Notes: generated from the letters alone by a model not told the origin. A DNA stretch of 64,000 nt from Yunchengibacter salinarum (GCF_037658235.1 NZ_JBBJLN010000007.1:124001-188000); one strand, 5' to 3'. Shown: positions 8,968 to 18,686, counted from the stretch's first letter. Program-made: numbers and translations.

Positions 8968-9006
8968 AAAACCGCCACGGCCCTTGAAGCAGGGCGCGGC
9001 GGTTTT
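8968..9006. terminator. Bidirectional intrinsic terminator
   Basis: AAAACCGCC (8968-8976) pairs with GGCGGTTTT (8998-9006), and GCCCT/AGGGC pairs inside it, giving a long GC-rich stem flanked by A and T runs. It serves the small ORF on the plus strand and probably the SPOR lipoprotein gene on the minus strand. Confidence 0.8.
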
Positions 9007-9060
9007 GACAGGATGGGCTGCACAGGATGCGGCGTGCCGGACACCGGGGCCGCGAGCGGC

Positions 9061-9948
9061 TTACCCGCTCTCATTCAGGGGTTCGCCCTGATATTCGGAA
9101 ATTCGGCAATATTGCGTATCCTGCTGATCACGGATGCGGTCACAGGCGGCACGGGCGGCCTGCTCGCTGGGCAACGGCCCGGCGATCAGCCGCAGAAAGG
9201 TGCCAATGCCTTCCTGACTTTGCACATAGACACGCGGCGTCATTCCCTGAAGTTCGCCAACAAAGGTGGACTTCATGCGATTCCAGGCCTCCGGCACCTG
9301 CCCCCTGGAACGATAGGACCCAAGATGCATACCGAATTGCGGCCCGCTCGAAGCGGCAGCCGTATCGTCGCTGCCATCATCATCGCCGGTGGTGCCGCCG
9401 GACCCGCCGCCATTGCCATCGCCGGACCCGCCACCCGTATTGGCCTCCATGGACGGGCTGAACCCGGACATCCCCTGCCCGGTGGTATCAGCCGGCCCAC
9501 CGTCGCCATCGCCCGACTCGTTTTCCGACCGCCGCCGGTCGGAAACCTGCAGGCCGAACAGGCGGTTTTCCAGTGACTGCATCTGGGACTGGATGTCGTT
9601 CATCTCGCCGCGCACCTCTCGCACCGTCGCCTCATTGGCGGTGGTGGCGGCCTGCACGGCTGTTTCCCGAATGGACCGGATACGGTTTTTCTGCTCCTCC
9701 AGTTCGCGGGCCAGGTCCAGATAAAGCTGCTCCAGCGCATCGAAACGGGCCTTCAGTTCCCGGCTGTCCTCGCTGACGGCATAAACCTGATTGTCCAGGC
9801 GCTGGGCCTGCGCCTTCACCTCAATCTCGTCGCCAGCCTGCCACAGATCGGTGGTGCCGCCACACGCCCCAAGGCTCAGCGCCGCCACCATGACAAGGGC
9901 AGCTTTTGCCGGGCGCCCGGCGGGTGATGTATGCGCGCTTTTGGCCAT
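9061..9948 (-). CDS. SPOR-domain lipoprotein with coiled coil
   Basis: This 295-residue envelope protein has a lipoprotein signal with lipobox LGAC (Cys 29). A long charged helical region at about residues 45-145, rich in Leu, Glu, Gln and Arg, is probably a coiled coil. A Gly/Asp/Ser-rich linker spans about residues 150-205, and a C-terminal SPOR-like repeat follows (GMHLGSYRSRGQVPEAW up to YCRISEYQG). SPOR domains bind denuded peptidoglycan at division sites. The ATG at 9948 is chosen because GGAG precedes it and it opens directly into the signal. The frame is open to an upstream ATG at 10032, which would bury the signal. It is divergent from the RND operon. Confidence 0.75.
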   Translation of the reverse strand: MAKSAHTSPAGRPAKAALVMVAALSLGACGGTTDLWQAGDEIEVKAQAQRLDNQVYAVSEDSRELKARFDALEQLYLDLARELEEQKNRIRSIRETAVQAATTANEATVREVRGEMNDIQSQMQSLENRLFGLQVSDRRRSENESGDGDGGPADTTGQGMSGFSPSMEANTGGGSGDGNGGGSGGTTGDDDGSDDTAAASSGPQFGMHLGSYRSRGQVPEAWNRMKSTFVGELQGMTPRVYVQSQEGIGTFLRLIAGPLPSEQAARAACDRIRDQQDTQYCRISEYQGEPLNESG

Positions 9949-10233
9949 GACGGTCTCCTTCGGTCCAGCCGCCCCACCGCCGGGCGCCGACGGGCGCAGG
10001 CCGGGCGGGGCCTTTCCCGGCAATACAAGCAAACCACATGCCAGTCCCGGCCATGTCCGCTCGTCGAAGATGTGCCCTTTGGGTCTGGCGCGGTCATCCA
10101 GTCCGCCAAGCGCGCCGTAGGACGGATTAACACCTGAACACCCCTCGCCAAACCCGCCGGGTCACCCTAGAATGATCTTGCCATCCATGGTCGCAAAAAC
10201 CGAACGGAAACCACTGAGAGGAACACATTCCGC

Positions 10234-11364
10234 ATGTTGAAGCCTGTTCCAACCGCTCTCGCCATCACCGGCGTTCTGGCGCTCTATCTGGCAGGGGGCA
10301 TGGTGCTCCGGGATGATGACGCGCCTGAAACCAGGCCGGAAAGCCAGGCCGATTCCCGCTTTTCCGTTCAGGTGCAGGACAGTGCCGCCCGCCCCTTTAC
10401 CCGACAGGCCGACCTGCGGGGCCGCACACAAGCCATAAGGGAAGTGACCGTGATGGCCGAAGTGGCCGGTCGGGTTGAAGCCACGCCCACCACACCCGGC
10501 GCCATAGTTTCGGCGGGTGATATCTTATGCCGCCTGGCCCCCGATGAACGGGAAGCGGAACTGGCGGAAGCCAGAGCCACCCTCGCCCAGCGGGAACAGG
10601 AAATGACCGCGGCCCGGCGCCTGTTCGAAGGGGGGCACCGGTCCAGCACCCAACTGGCGGCGGCGGAAGCGGCGCTGGAAGCGGCGCGCGCCCTGGTCTC
10701 CCGTCGACAGATCGCGCTGGACAATACCCGCATCCGTGCGCCCTTTGACGGCATTTTCGACCGCCGGATGGCCGAGGTGGGCAGCTATCTGCGCCCCGGT
10801 GAAGCCTGTGGGCGGCTGGTGTCCACCGATCCTTATCTGGCCGTGGGGGAAGTGGCGGGGGAAGACGTGTCCAGCCTGTCCGCCGGGGGCAGCGCATCGG
10901 TGGAGGTGGCCGGCCTTGGCAGCTACACCGGCACCATTCGCAGCATTGCTGCCGTGGCCAATACCGAAACACGCGCCTTCCGCGTGGAAGTGCTGGTGGA
11001 CAATGCGGATGGTCGGCTGAAAAGCGGGCTGGCCGCCGATATTTCCCTTGATGTGGCAGAGGTCAGCGCCCACCGCGCGCCCGCTTCCGCCCTTGTGCTG
11101 GACAGCGAAGGCGCGCTTGGCGTACGCACGGTGGACCCGCAAGGCCAGGTGCGCTTCCACCGGGTTTCCATATTGGCGGACGATGATGACGGACTGTGGC
11201 TTTCCGGCCTGCCGGATCAGGTGCGCATCATCACCGTGGGGCAGAATTTCGTCACCGCCGGGGAGACCGTGCGCGCCGTGTCTGACGCCGACACGCCCGC
11301 CGGGGATGCCGCGGTTTCCACAGGCAAGAGCGGCCCGCCCGCGCGCGCAAGCGGGGGACTGTGA
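10234..11364 (+). CDS. RND efflux periplasmic adaptor (membrane fusion protein)
   Basis: This 376-residue HlyD/AcrA-type adaptor links the inner-membrane pump to an outer-membrane channel. It has an N-terminal membrane anchor (residues 5-25), a barrel-sandwich hybrid near AEVAGRVEATPTTPG, a helical hairpin at about residues 105-155 rich in Ala, Glu and Arg, and the second lipoyl half IRAPFDGIFDRRMAEVGSY. A GAGGAAC site precedes the ATG. Its TGA overlaps the ATG of the pump gene by one base. No outer-membrane factor gene is present in the window, so a TolC-type partner must be encoded elsewhere. Confidence 0.9.
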   Translation: MLKPVPTALAITGVLALYLAGGMVLRDDDAPETRPESQADSRFSVQVQDSAARPFTRQADLRGRTQAIREVTVMAEVAGRVEATPTTPGAIVSAGDILCRLAPDEREAELAEARATLAQREQEMTAARRLFEGGHRSSTQLAAAEAALEAARALVSRRQIALDNTRIRAPFDGIFDRRMAEVGSYLRPGEACGRLVSTDPYLAVGEVAGEDVSSLSAGGSASVEVAGLGSYTGTIRSIAAVANTETRAFRVEVLVDNADGRLKSGLAADISLDVAEVSAHRAPASALVLDSEGALGVRTVDPQGQVRFHRVSILADDDDGLWLSGLPDQVRIITVGQNFVTAGETVRAVSDADTPAGDAAVSTGKSGPPARASGGL

Positions 11365-14300
11365 TGCATACCCTGATCGACCTGGCCGTCAGCAGCAAGC
11401 GCCTGATCATCACTTTGCTGGTCATGATCCTGGGCGCGGGTTTTTACGCCTATTTCAACATCGTCAAGGAAGAGCAGCCGGACATCCCCTTCCCCGTCTT
11501 TCTGGTGAACATGGCGCATGACGGCATTTCCCCGGAAGACTCGGAGCGCCTTCTGATCAAGCCGATGGAAACCCATATGCGCTCCATCGAGGGGATCAAG
11601 GAACTGACCGCCGTAGGCCGGGAAGGCGGCGCCTATATCATTCTGGAATTCTATCCCGACGTGGATCAGGACCGCGCCCGCACCGATGTGCGGGAAGCCG
11701 TGGACATGGGCAAATCCCGCCTGCCGGAAGATACGCTGGAACCCCTGGTGAACGAGTTTTCCACCAGCGAGGAGCCGGTCATCACCATCGTGCTGCATGG
11801 CACGGCACCGGAACAGACCATGGTGGACATCGTGCGCACCGCGCGGGAGGAGCTGGAAGCCCAGCCCCTGATCCTTGAGGCGGAGACACAGGGCGAGCGG
11901 GACCGGATGCTGGAAGTGCTGATCGACCCGCGCAAGCTGGCCAACAATGCCGTAACGCCGCAGGAACTGCTGAACGTGGTCCAGCGCAATAACAGGCTGG
12001 TGGCGGCGGGCGCGGTCAGCGGCGCCACCGGGCGCTTTTCAGTGCGGGTGGACGGGTTGGTGGAAAATGCCAATGACGTGCTGTCGCTGCCCATCAAGTC
12101 ATCGCCGGACGGCGTGGTCACGCTGGGCGACATAACGGACGTGCGCCGCACCTTCAAGGAAGCCACGTCGCTGGCGCGCTATGATGGCCAGCCCGCCTTC
12201 ACCATCGAGGTGAAGAAACGCTCCGAGGCCAACGCGGTGGAGGCCGCCAACAGCGCCAAGGCGGTGATCGCCGCCATGAGCGCGGACTGGCCGGAATCCG
12301 TGCGCCATGACTATCTGTTCGACCAGTCCGTCGAAGTGTCGGACTTTCTGGCCACCCTGCGCAACAATGTGGTCTCGGCCATCGTGCTGGTTTCCATCAT
12401 CATCGTGGCGGCGCTGGGCGGGCGGTCGGCGCTGCTGGTGGGGATTTCCGTGCCCGGCTCCTTCCTGTTCGGCATTCTGCTGCTCTATTTCACCGGCAAC
12501 AGCATCAATAATGTGGTGATGTTCGGGCTGATCCTGTCCGTCGGCCTGCTGGTGGACGGGGCGATCGTGGTAACCGAATATGCCGACCGAAAAATGGTGG
12601 AAGGACTGGGCCGGGATCAGGCCTATCGCATGGCGGCCAAGCGCATGGCCATGCCCATCCTGTCCAGCACGCTGACCACCATGGCCGCCTTTCTGCCCAT
12701 TGTCTTCTGGCCGGACGTGATCGGCAAATTCATGGCCTACATCCCGATCACGGTGATCTACACCCTGATCGGCTCCTTCCTGATGGCGATGATCTTCCTG
12801 CCTACGCTGGGCGCCGTCATCGGTCGGCCCAGTCAGGCCAACCCCGGCCAGATGCAGACCCTGGCCCAGGACAGCCGGTTCGACGTGTCGAAGCTCAGGG
12901 GCATCACTCGCTGGTATGGTGAAATCCTCACCGCCGTAACACGGCATCCGGGCCGGGTTCTGGCGGGTACGGCGGCCATCATGGCGCTGATCGTGGTGGC
13001 CTATGTGCAGGCCGGGCTTGGCAGTCGCGCCTTTGCCGACACCGACCCGCCTTATGTGCGGCTGCTGATCCATGCCCGCGGCAATATGGCCATCGAGCAG
13101 GTGGACAGCCTGGTACGCCAGGTGGAAGACCGGGTGCGCGACACGCCTGGCATAGAGGCGATCTGGTCCACCACCATGACCAATAACAGCGACATTCGCG
13201 GCTCGGAGGACGTGGTGGGCCGCATCAACCTGATGCTGGAAGACTGGTTCGAGCGCGCGCCCGTGGCGGACATCAAGGCGGACCTGCGCGCCCGCGTGGC
13301 CGATGTGCCAGGCATCCGCGTGGAGCTGGCGGAAGCCGAATTCGGCCCCATTCAGGGCAAGGATGTGCAGATCCGGGTGAGCGCGGAAAATCCGGGCCTG
13401 ATCACCCCGGTGGTGGCGGCGATCCGGGACCGCCTGGCGGAAAGGGACGACACGCTGGAAGTGGAGGATACCCGTCATGTGCCGGGCATCGACTGGTCCA
13501 TGCGGGTGAACCGCGCGGAGGCGGGCCGCTTCGGCACGGATGTGACCACCGTGGGCGGTTTTATCCAGTTGATGACAAACGGTCTTCTTGCCAGCCGCTA
13601 TCGCCCGGCGGACACCATCGAGGAGGAGGACATACGCATCCGCTTTCCCGCCGAATATCGCGGTATTCAGGCGATGGACGATCTGATGATCCAGACCCCG
13701 GTGGGCGGTGTCCCCATCTCCAACCTCGTGGAGCGCGCGCCCACGCAGAAAGTGGGCAAGATCACCCGCGTGAACATGGAACGCGCCGTGACGATCAGCG
13801 CCAATGTGCAGAAAGGCGTGCTGGTCAATCGGGTGGTGGGAGACATCAAGGGCTGGATCAAGGATCAGGGTTTTGATCGCCGGGTCGGCATTCATTTCGA
13901 GGGCAGCGACGAAGTGCAGCAGGACGCGGCCAGTTTCCTCGTCACCGCCATGGTGGCGTCTCTGGCGCTGATGGGGCTGATTCTGCTGGCCCAATTCAAC
14001 AGCTTCTATCAGACCCTGCTGATCCTCACCTCCGTCGTCATGGCCACCATCGGCGTGCTGTTCGGCCTGCTGGTGAGCGAACGGGAATTTTCCGTGATCA
14101 TGACCGGCATGGGGATCGTGGCGCTGGCGGGCATTGTGGTAAACAACAACATCGTGCTGATCGACACCTTCAATCGCCTGAAATCACAGGGTATTCCCGC
14201 CATTGAAGCAATTATTCACACCGGCGCGCAGCGGCTGCGGCCCGTTCTGCTGACCACCACCACCACCATGATCGGCCTGCTGCCCATGGCGCTGAAGTTC

Positions 14301-14555
14301 AATATCGATTTCTTCACCGCCAGCATGGAATTCGGCTCGCCCAACGCCAAGTTCTGGGTTGATCTGGCGGTGGCCGTGGTCTGGGGGCTGGGCATCGCCA
14401 CCATCCTCACCCTGGTGATCACCCCCGCCGCCCTCGCCCTGCCCGAACGCTGGCGCCTGAAAAAAGCGGCCAAACGCGCGGAAAAGGCCGCGCCGGATGA
14501 GTCACGAACCGACCCGGCGACCGGATCTGCGCCGGGGCGGAAAGCGGCGGAATAA
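11364..14555 (+). CDS. RND-family multidrug efflux permease
   Basis: This 1063-residue inner-membrane proton antiporter is of the AcrB/HAE1 superfamily. The two-fold repeat is clear. The first transmembrane helix begins after LAVSSKRLIITLLVMI. TM2-TM6 lie near residues 330-470 and include GLLVDGAIVVTEY, which carries the TM4 Asp of the proton relay. TM8-TM12 lie near residues 855-1035. ATG at 11364 is used, with GGGGGA 6 bases before it; GTG at 11361 is a possible alternative. The C terminus is basic and low in complexity. Substrate cannot be predicted. It is convergent with pssA. Confidence 0.92.
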   Translation: MHTLIDLAVSSKRLIITLLVMILGAGFYAYFNIVKEEQPDIPFPVFLVNMAHDGISPEDSERLLIKPMETHMRSIEGIKELTAVGREGGAYIILEFYPDVDQDRARTDVREAVDMGKSRLPEDTLEPLVNEFSTSEEPVITIVLHGTAPEQTMVDIVRTAREELEAQPLILEAETQGERDRMLEVLIDPRKLANNAVTPQELLNVVQRNNRLVAAGAVSGATGRFSVRVDGLVENANDVLSLPIKSSPDGVVTLGDITDVRRTFKEATSLARYDGQPAFTIEVKKRSEANAVEAANSAKAVIAAMSADWPESVRHDYLFDQSVEVSDFLATLRNNVVSAIVLVSIIIVAALGGRSALLVGISVPGSFLFGILLLYFTGNSINNVVMFGLILSVGLLVDGAIVVTEYADRKMVEGLGRDQAYRMAAKRMAMPILSSTLTTMAAFLPIVFWPDVIGKFMAYIPITVIYTLIGSFLMAMIFLPTLGAVIGRPSQANPGQMQTLAQDSRFDVSKLRGITRWYGEILTAVTRHPGRVLAGTAAIMALIVVAYVQAGLGSRAFADTDPPYVRLLIHARGNMAIEQVDSLVRQVEDRVRDTPGIEAIWSTTMTNNSDIRGSEDVVGRINLMLEDWFERAPVADIKADLRARVADVPGIRVELAEAEFGPIQGKDVQIRVSAENPGLITPVVAAIRDRLAERDDTLEVEDTRHVPGIDWSMRVNRAEAGRFGTDVTTVGGFIQLMTNGLLASRYRPADTIEEEDIRIRFPAEYRGIQAMDDLMIQTPVGGVPISNLVERAPTQKVGKITRVNMERAVTISANVQKGVLVNRVVGDIKGWIKDQGFDRRVGIHFEGSDEVQQDAASFLVTAMVASLALMGLILLAQFNSFYQTLLILTSVVMATIGVLFGLLVSEREFSVIMTGMGIVALAGIVVNNNIVLIDTFNRLKSQGIPAIEAIIHTGAQRLRPVLLTTTTTMIGLLPMALKFNIDFFTASMEFGSPNAKFWVDLAVAVVWGLGIATILTLVITPAALALPERWRLKKAAKRAEKAAPDESRTDPATGSAPGRKAAE

Positions 14556-14588
14556 AAAAGCAGGAAGCGGTGGAAAACCTCGCCGGGA

Positions 14589-15359
14589 TTACCGACGGTT
14601 ACGGCGATTGCGACGGCGGCGATAGGCCAGCCAGCTCAGCGGCAGGGACAGCACATAGATCACCGCAATGGTGAACAGCACCGCCCATGTCTGGGCGAAA
14701 AGCGCCGCCAGCGTGGCGCCGATCAGCAGCATGAAGGGGGCGAACAGGGCCCTTGGAATGCGAAATGCCTTCAGTGAAAAGGTGGGCAGGGTGGACACCA
14801 TCAGCATGGCCACACCAATGCCATAGGGCGCGACAAACCAGGGATGGTGAAAAATCAGGCTGTCTTCCAGCGCGAAATCGGCCATGAGCGGCATCATCAA
14901 AAGCCCCGCCCCCATGGGCGCGGGCACACCGGTTAGAAAGCCGAGCCGCCGCCGGGGCTCTTCCGCATCCTCAAGCTCAAGCTGGGCATTGAACCGGGCC
15001 AGCCGGAGCGCCATGGCGATGGCGAAGATCAGGGATACCGCCCAGCCGGGCCGATCCAGGGTCTGCAACCCCCACAGATAGAGCACCACGGCGGGCGCCA
15101 CGCCGAAGGCCACCACATCCGACAGCGAATCCAGCTCCGCGCCGAAGCGGCTGGTGGATTTGAGCAGGCGGGCCACGGTTCCATCCAGCCCATCCAGAAT
15201 GCCCGCCACCACAATGGCCGCCACGGCCAGTTCCCATTTGCTCTGAAAGGCAAAGCGGATCGCCGTCAGGCCCGCCGTGAAGGCCATCAGCGTCACGGCG
15301 CTGGGCAATATGGTGCGGATGGAAACCTTGCGGATCAGCGGGGGGTCAGCCTGGGTCAT
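14589..15359 (-). CDS. pssA: CDP-diacylglycerol--serine O-phosphatidyltransferase PssA
   Basis: PssA makes phosphatidylserine from CDP-diacylglycerol and L-serine in the inner membrane. The 256-residue protein has about seven hydrophobic helices and the full CDP-alcohol phosphotransferase signature DGLDGTVARLLKSTS, followed by GAELDSLSD. It is the Gram-positive/alphaproteobacterial membrane type, not the E. coli PLD-type enzyme. It starts 4 bases after the psd stop codon and forms a two-gene operon with it, supplying phosphatidylserine for decarboxylation. The C-terminal tail is strongly basic (YRRRRNRRNRR). Confidence 0.92.
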   Translation of the reverse strand: MTQADPPLIRKVSIRTILPSAVTLMAFTAGLTAIRFAFQSKWELAVAAIVVAGILDGLDGTVARLLKSTSRFGAELDSLSDVVAFGVAPAVVLYLWGLQTLDRPGWAVSLIFAIAMALRLARFNAQLELEDAEEPRRRLGFLTGVPAPMGAGLLMMPLMADFALEDSLIFHHPWFVAPYGIGVAMLMVSTLPTFSLKAFRIPRALFAPFMLLIGATLAALFAQTWAVLFTIAVIYVLSLPLSWLAYRRRRNRRNRR

Positions 15360-15363
15360 GGCC

Positions 15364-16026
15364 TTACGCCTTCATCCGGGCGATCACGGTTTCCCCGCCG
15401 ATCATGGTCTGACCTTCACTGACCATGGCTTCCTGTTTTGGGGCCAGGTAGATATCCGTGCGGCTGCCGAAGCGGATCAGGCCGAACCGCTCCCCGCGCG
15501 CCACCTTCTGATCCACCTTCAGGTCGCACAATATGCGCCGCGCCACCAGCCCCGCCACCTGGGCAAAGGCGATGCGGGCGCCGTCCTCGGTGGTCATGGC
15601 CACAAGCTGGCGCTCGTTCTCATGGCTGGCCGCCTCGTCCGCCGCATTGAGAAAACGCCCCGGCACATAGATCAGCTTGTCGATGGAACCGGCAGCGGGC
15701 ACGCGGTTCACATGCACGTCGAAAACAGACAGAAAAATGGAGATGCGGGTGACAGGCTCGCTGCCCATGTCCAGCTCCGGCGGCGGGGCGGCGGCGCTGA
15801 CGGCGCTCACCACGCCGTCCGCCGGGGCAACCATGACGCCCTCTTGCCGGGGCACCACCCGCTCCGGGTCACGGAAGAAATAGACGCACCAGGCCGTGGC
15901 CACCATCCCGATCCAGCCCAGCGGTTCCGCGATCATGAACAGGACGAGCGAGGCGACGAAAAAGAGGGCGACGAACAGATGCCCCTCCCGGTGAATGGGG
16001 GTGAGGACCGCATCGCTGGCTTTCAT
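15364..16026 (-). CDS. psd: Phosphatidylserine decarboxylase Psd (short type)
   Basis: Psd converts phosphatidylserine to phosphatidylethanolamine at the inner membrane. The protein has 220 residues, the short form common in Alphaproteobacteria. Two hydrophobic helices near residues 20-50 precede the catalytic domain. Near the C terminus, RFGSRTDIYLAP contains the Gly-Ser bond that self-cleaves to form the pyruvoyl group. Other family segments are FFRDPERVVP and VFDVHVNRVP. It is the first gene of the psd-pssA operon. Confidence 0.92.
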   Translation of the reverse strand: MKASDAVLTPIHREGHLFVALFFVASLVLFMIAEPLGWIGMVATAWCVYFFRDPERVVPRQEGVMVAPADGVVSAVSAAAPPPELDMGSEPVTRISIFLSVFDVHVNRVPAAGSIDKLIYVPGRFLNAADEAASHENERQLVAMTTEDGARIAFAQVAGLVARRILCDLKVDQKVARGERFGLIRFGSRTDIYLAPKQEAMVSEGQTMIGGETVIARMKA

Positions 16027-16288
16027 GGGCTTGTTTCCTGTTCCTGTTTCTCCGCGCCGGCTTTTACCGGCAGCGCGAGCATGATATTCCGAATTCGGCC
16101 CTAAAGGTGACCAGATGGCCCGCCCGCGTCAAGCATGGCCGCGCACCGGTGCGTCATTGAATGCAAGAAATCGCTTGCCAACACCTTGGCGCCTGCGACA
16201 ATACTGGCACCGCAAGGGAGATGCGCCGGGCTGACCGGTTCGTGTCCGCCTCCGGTCAACGGCTCTGATTTTCGAGAATAAACCGCTC

Positions 16289-16711
16289 ATGATGCATGTG
16301 CCTATGAAACTGGAAGAAACCCTGCGCCAGGGGGAGGGCCACCTCCAGAAGGTTGAGGAACAGCAGTTCCATGCCATCGACTTCAACTGGGAAGGCATCG
16401 CTTTTCATGCCGTGTGCACCGAAGCCGCGGACGGAAGCTGTGAAATCCGGCTGACCGGTACGCTGGGCCAGCTTTATTACACGGTTGAAGATGCCATGCA
16501 GCGCGGCCTGGCGATCGAGCGGATCAGCCGCTGCAACCGCACCCTTGACGGCGTTTATGACATATCCAGGGACGGCACCGTCACCTATCACAGCCGCACC
16601 GGGTGCGACCGGCCCCTGTTGGGGCAGGAATTGATGGCCGCGCTGGCGGTGATCCTGCTGGAAGCGGAAACCCATCTGCGCGGGCTGCACGCCCACCTGA
16701 AGCCGGTATAG
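16289..16711 (+). CDS. Conserved-looking cytoplasmic protein of unknown function
   Basis: I do not recognise this 140-residue protein. It is soluble, acidic in the middle, and has no signal or membrane segment. It has two Cys residues (VCTEAADGSC) in a predicted beta-rich centre and a helical C-terminal quarter (LGQELMAALAVILLEAETHLRGL). Third-position GC fits its neighbours better than the overlapping minus-strand frame does. The N terminus has tandem Met codons (16289, 16292); GAGAATA lies 8 bases upstream of the first. It stands alone between psd (divergent) and the LysM gene (convergent). Confidence 0.5.
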   Translation: MMHVPMKLEETLRQGEGHLQKVEEQQFHAIDFNWEGIAFHAVCTEAADGSCEIRLTGTLGQLYYTVEDAMQRGLAIERISRCNRTLDGVYDISRDGTVTYHSRTGCDRPLLGQELMAALAVILLEAETHLRGLHAHLKPV

Positions 16712-16761
16712 GCCCGCATTCCCGCCTGTAAAATCATTCGGATAATGGATAAACGCCCGGC

Positions 16762-17928
16762 TCAGCGCCCCGTTTGGAACCCGGCCCCGGACCCGCTGTC
16801 GCCGTCACCGCCATCAGCATCGCTTTCCTGATCGCTTTCCTGCGGCTGTTCCCGTGGCAGATCGAACACCTGCCCCGGATAGATCAGGTCCGGGTCCGCG
16901 ATCTGTTCGCTGTTTTCCCGGAAAATCAGCGTATAGCGGAAACCGGTGCCGTATAGCTGGCGTGCAATTTCCCACAGCGTGTTGCCGGGCCGCACGATCA
17001 CACCGCTTTCGGCCTCTGCGGCCTTGATCTTTTCGCCCGTGGTGAAGGGCTGGGTGATGCGCAATTTCACCTCCCCGTCGCCGCCCACGGTCTGATCCGC
17101 GCGCAGAACATGCCTGCCGGGCTGGAGCGGATCGGACAGTTTCAGGGTCCAGTCCCCCTCGTCCGTCGCCCTGGACTGGCCAACGAAAGCCTCATCCAGA
17201 TACAGCCGCACATCGGCCCGTGGCAGCGCCCGGCCCGTCACCACCGCGTGACCGCCCGCGCCATAATCGATCACGTCAATGGCCAGGCTGTCCCCCACCT
17301 CGCCGAACCCGGTAACGCCGGGCTTTTGCAGAACACGGCTGCCGCCCTCCCCGTCCCGCGGGCTGAGCACGGCGACCACCCCGTTTTCCTGCCGTTCCAT
17401 GAAGCGGCGGCTGTCCCGTTCGGGAACGGAGACCACCACCACGTTTTCCGCTTCGCGGGGCGCATCACCATCGCCGCCCGCTTCCAGCGTCAACTTGACG
17501 GAACCGCTCTGCAACGGTTCCTCCAGAATCATCACCCACTCGCCGTTCTGATCCGCCGTGACCGCCGACACCTGCTTGCCATTGGCAAAAAGCCGCACTT
17601 CCACACCCGGCGCCATACGCCCGGCTATCACCCCGGTACCGCCACGGGAAATGCGCACCAGGTCAAAGGCGGGGCGCGCCGCAACCCCATCGGGGGCCGC
17701 GCCCTTGCCATCGCCGCCCGAAGGCGTCGACCCATCGGCATCACGATTTGGTGAAGGGGCGGTGGCAGCGCTCTCGTCCCGCCCTTTATCGGCATCTTGT
17801 GGCGACCGATCACCGCTGCCGCCGCTCATCACGAGCACGACGATACCGACCACCACAAGCGCGGCGAGCGACAGGATGGACAGCGCATTCCTGCGCCCTT
17901 CGGCGGTTTCCATATCAAAAAGTGCCAT
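16762..17928 (-). CDS. Membrane-anchored LysM protein with repeated beta domains
   Basis: This 388-residue protein has a short cytoplasmic tail, one membrane helix (about residues 18-37, LSLAALVVVGIVVLVM), a long Asp/Ser/Gly linker, two or three Ig-like carbohydrate-binding-type repeats (GVEVRLFANGKQVSAVTADQNGEW and ADVRLYLDEAFVGQSRATDEGDW), and a C-terminal LysM domain beginning VRPGNTLWEIARQLYG. It should sit in the inner membrane with its body in the periplasm bound to peptidoglycan. The ATG at 17928 is chosen because it starts directly before the anchor. The longer open frame upstream to 18057 has no signal-like content. Confidence 0.8.
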   Translation of the reverse strand: MALFDMETAEGRRNALSILSLAALVVVGIVVLVMSGGSGDRSPQDADKGRDESAATAPSPNRDADGSTPSGGDGKGAAPDGVAARPAFDLVRISRGGTGVIAGRMAPGVEVRLFANGKQVSAVTADQNGEWVMILEEPLQSGSVKLTLEAGGDGDAPREAENVVVVSVPERDSRRFMERQENGVVAVLSPRDGEGGSRVLQKPGVTGFGEVGDSLAIDVIDYGAGGHAVVTGRALPRADVRLYLDEAFVGQSRATDEGDWTLKLSDPLQPGRHVLRADQTVGGDGEVKLRITQPFTTGEKIKAAEAESGVIVRPGNTLWEIARQLYGTGFRYTLIFRENSEQIADPDLIYPGQVFDLPREQPQESDQESDADGGDGDSGSGAGFQTGR

Positions 17929-18086
17929 GGCACCCCACTTTAACTTCGCTCGACCCGCCCAAACCGGTGATCGGACGCTATCATTTAGCCGATAAAATTG
18001 CGATAAAGATGTCAAAATCAAGACGTGACCCGTCGCGCCGTCTGGGTTAAGGCGCACCTGACAGCCTTTTATTCACAGGAGTTCAC

Positions 18087-18686
18087 ATGCAGGACAACGC
18101 CTCCCGGCCCATCCGCTCCGTCTGTGTCTATTGCGGTTCCCGAATGGGCAACCATCCCGCCTACAAGGACATGGCGGAAACCATCGGTCAGGGGCTGGCG
18201 AAACGCGGCCATACACTGGTCTATGGCGCCGGCAGCATCGGGTTGATGGGCGTGGTGGCCCGCGCGGCCAGGGACGCGGGCGGCGAGGTGGTGGGCATCA
18301 TCCCCCGCCATCTGGACGATGTGGAAATCGTTCAGGACGGGCTGAGCGAAACCCACATCACCGAAAACATGCACGAGCGCAAGAAAATGATGTTCGACCG
18401 CTCCGATGCCTTTATCGTCCTGCCGGGCGGATTCGGCACGCTGGATGAAACGCTGGAAGTGATGACCTGGGTGCAACTGGGCCTGCACGACAAGCCGATC
18501 ATCCTGATCAACCACGAGAATTACTGGACACCGCTGCTGGAGCTGGTGAACCATGTGCTGGAAGCTGGCTTTGCGGACGAAAAACACCGCGGCATCCTGC
18601 AAGTGGCCGCATCGGCGGAAGAGGCGCTTGGTCTTCTCGGCCACACGTCGCGCAGCACCCGGCCAAGCGAGAGCGCCCTGTTCTGA
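18087..18686 (+). CDS. LOG-family protein (TIGR00730)
   Basis: This 199-residue Rossmann protein of the LOG family has the signature PGGFGTLDE (about residues 113-121) and the N-terminal VCVYCGSRMG. Family members hydrolyse nucleoside 5'-monophosphates, releasing the base, as in cytokinin activation. Many bacterial members act on AMP or other nucleotides, and the true substrate here is unknown. AGGAG lies 6 bases before the ATG. A short terminator follows at about 18752. The LysM gene is divergent upstream. Confidence 0.9.
   Translation: MQDNASRPIRSVCVYCGSRMGNHPAYKDMAETIGQGLAKRGHTLVYGAGSIGLMGVVARAARDAGGEVVGIIPRHLDDVEIVQDGLSETHITENMHERKKMMFDRSDAFIVLPGGFGTLDETLEVMTWVQLGLHDKPIILINHENYWTPLLELVNHVLEAGFADEKHRGILQVAASAEEALGLLGHTSRSTRPSESALF

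Noticed and set aside
12099..13994. 631-residue minus-strand open frame
   Set aside because: It is antisense to the RND permease and His/Asp-rich without any domain pattern.
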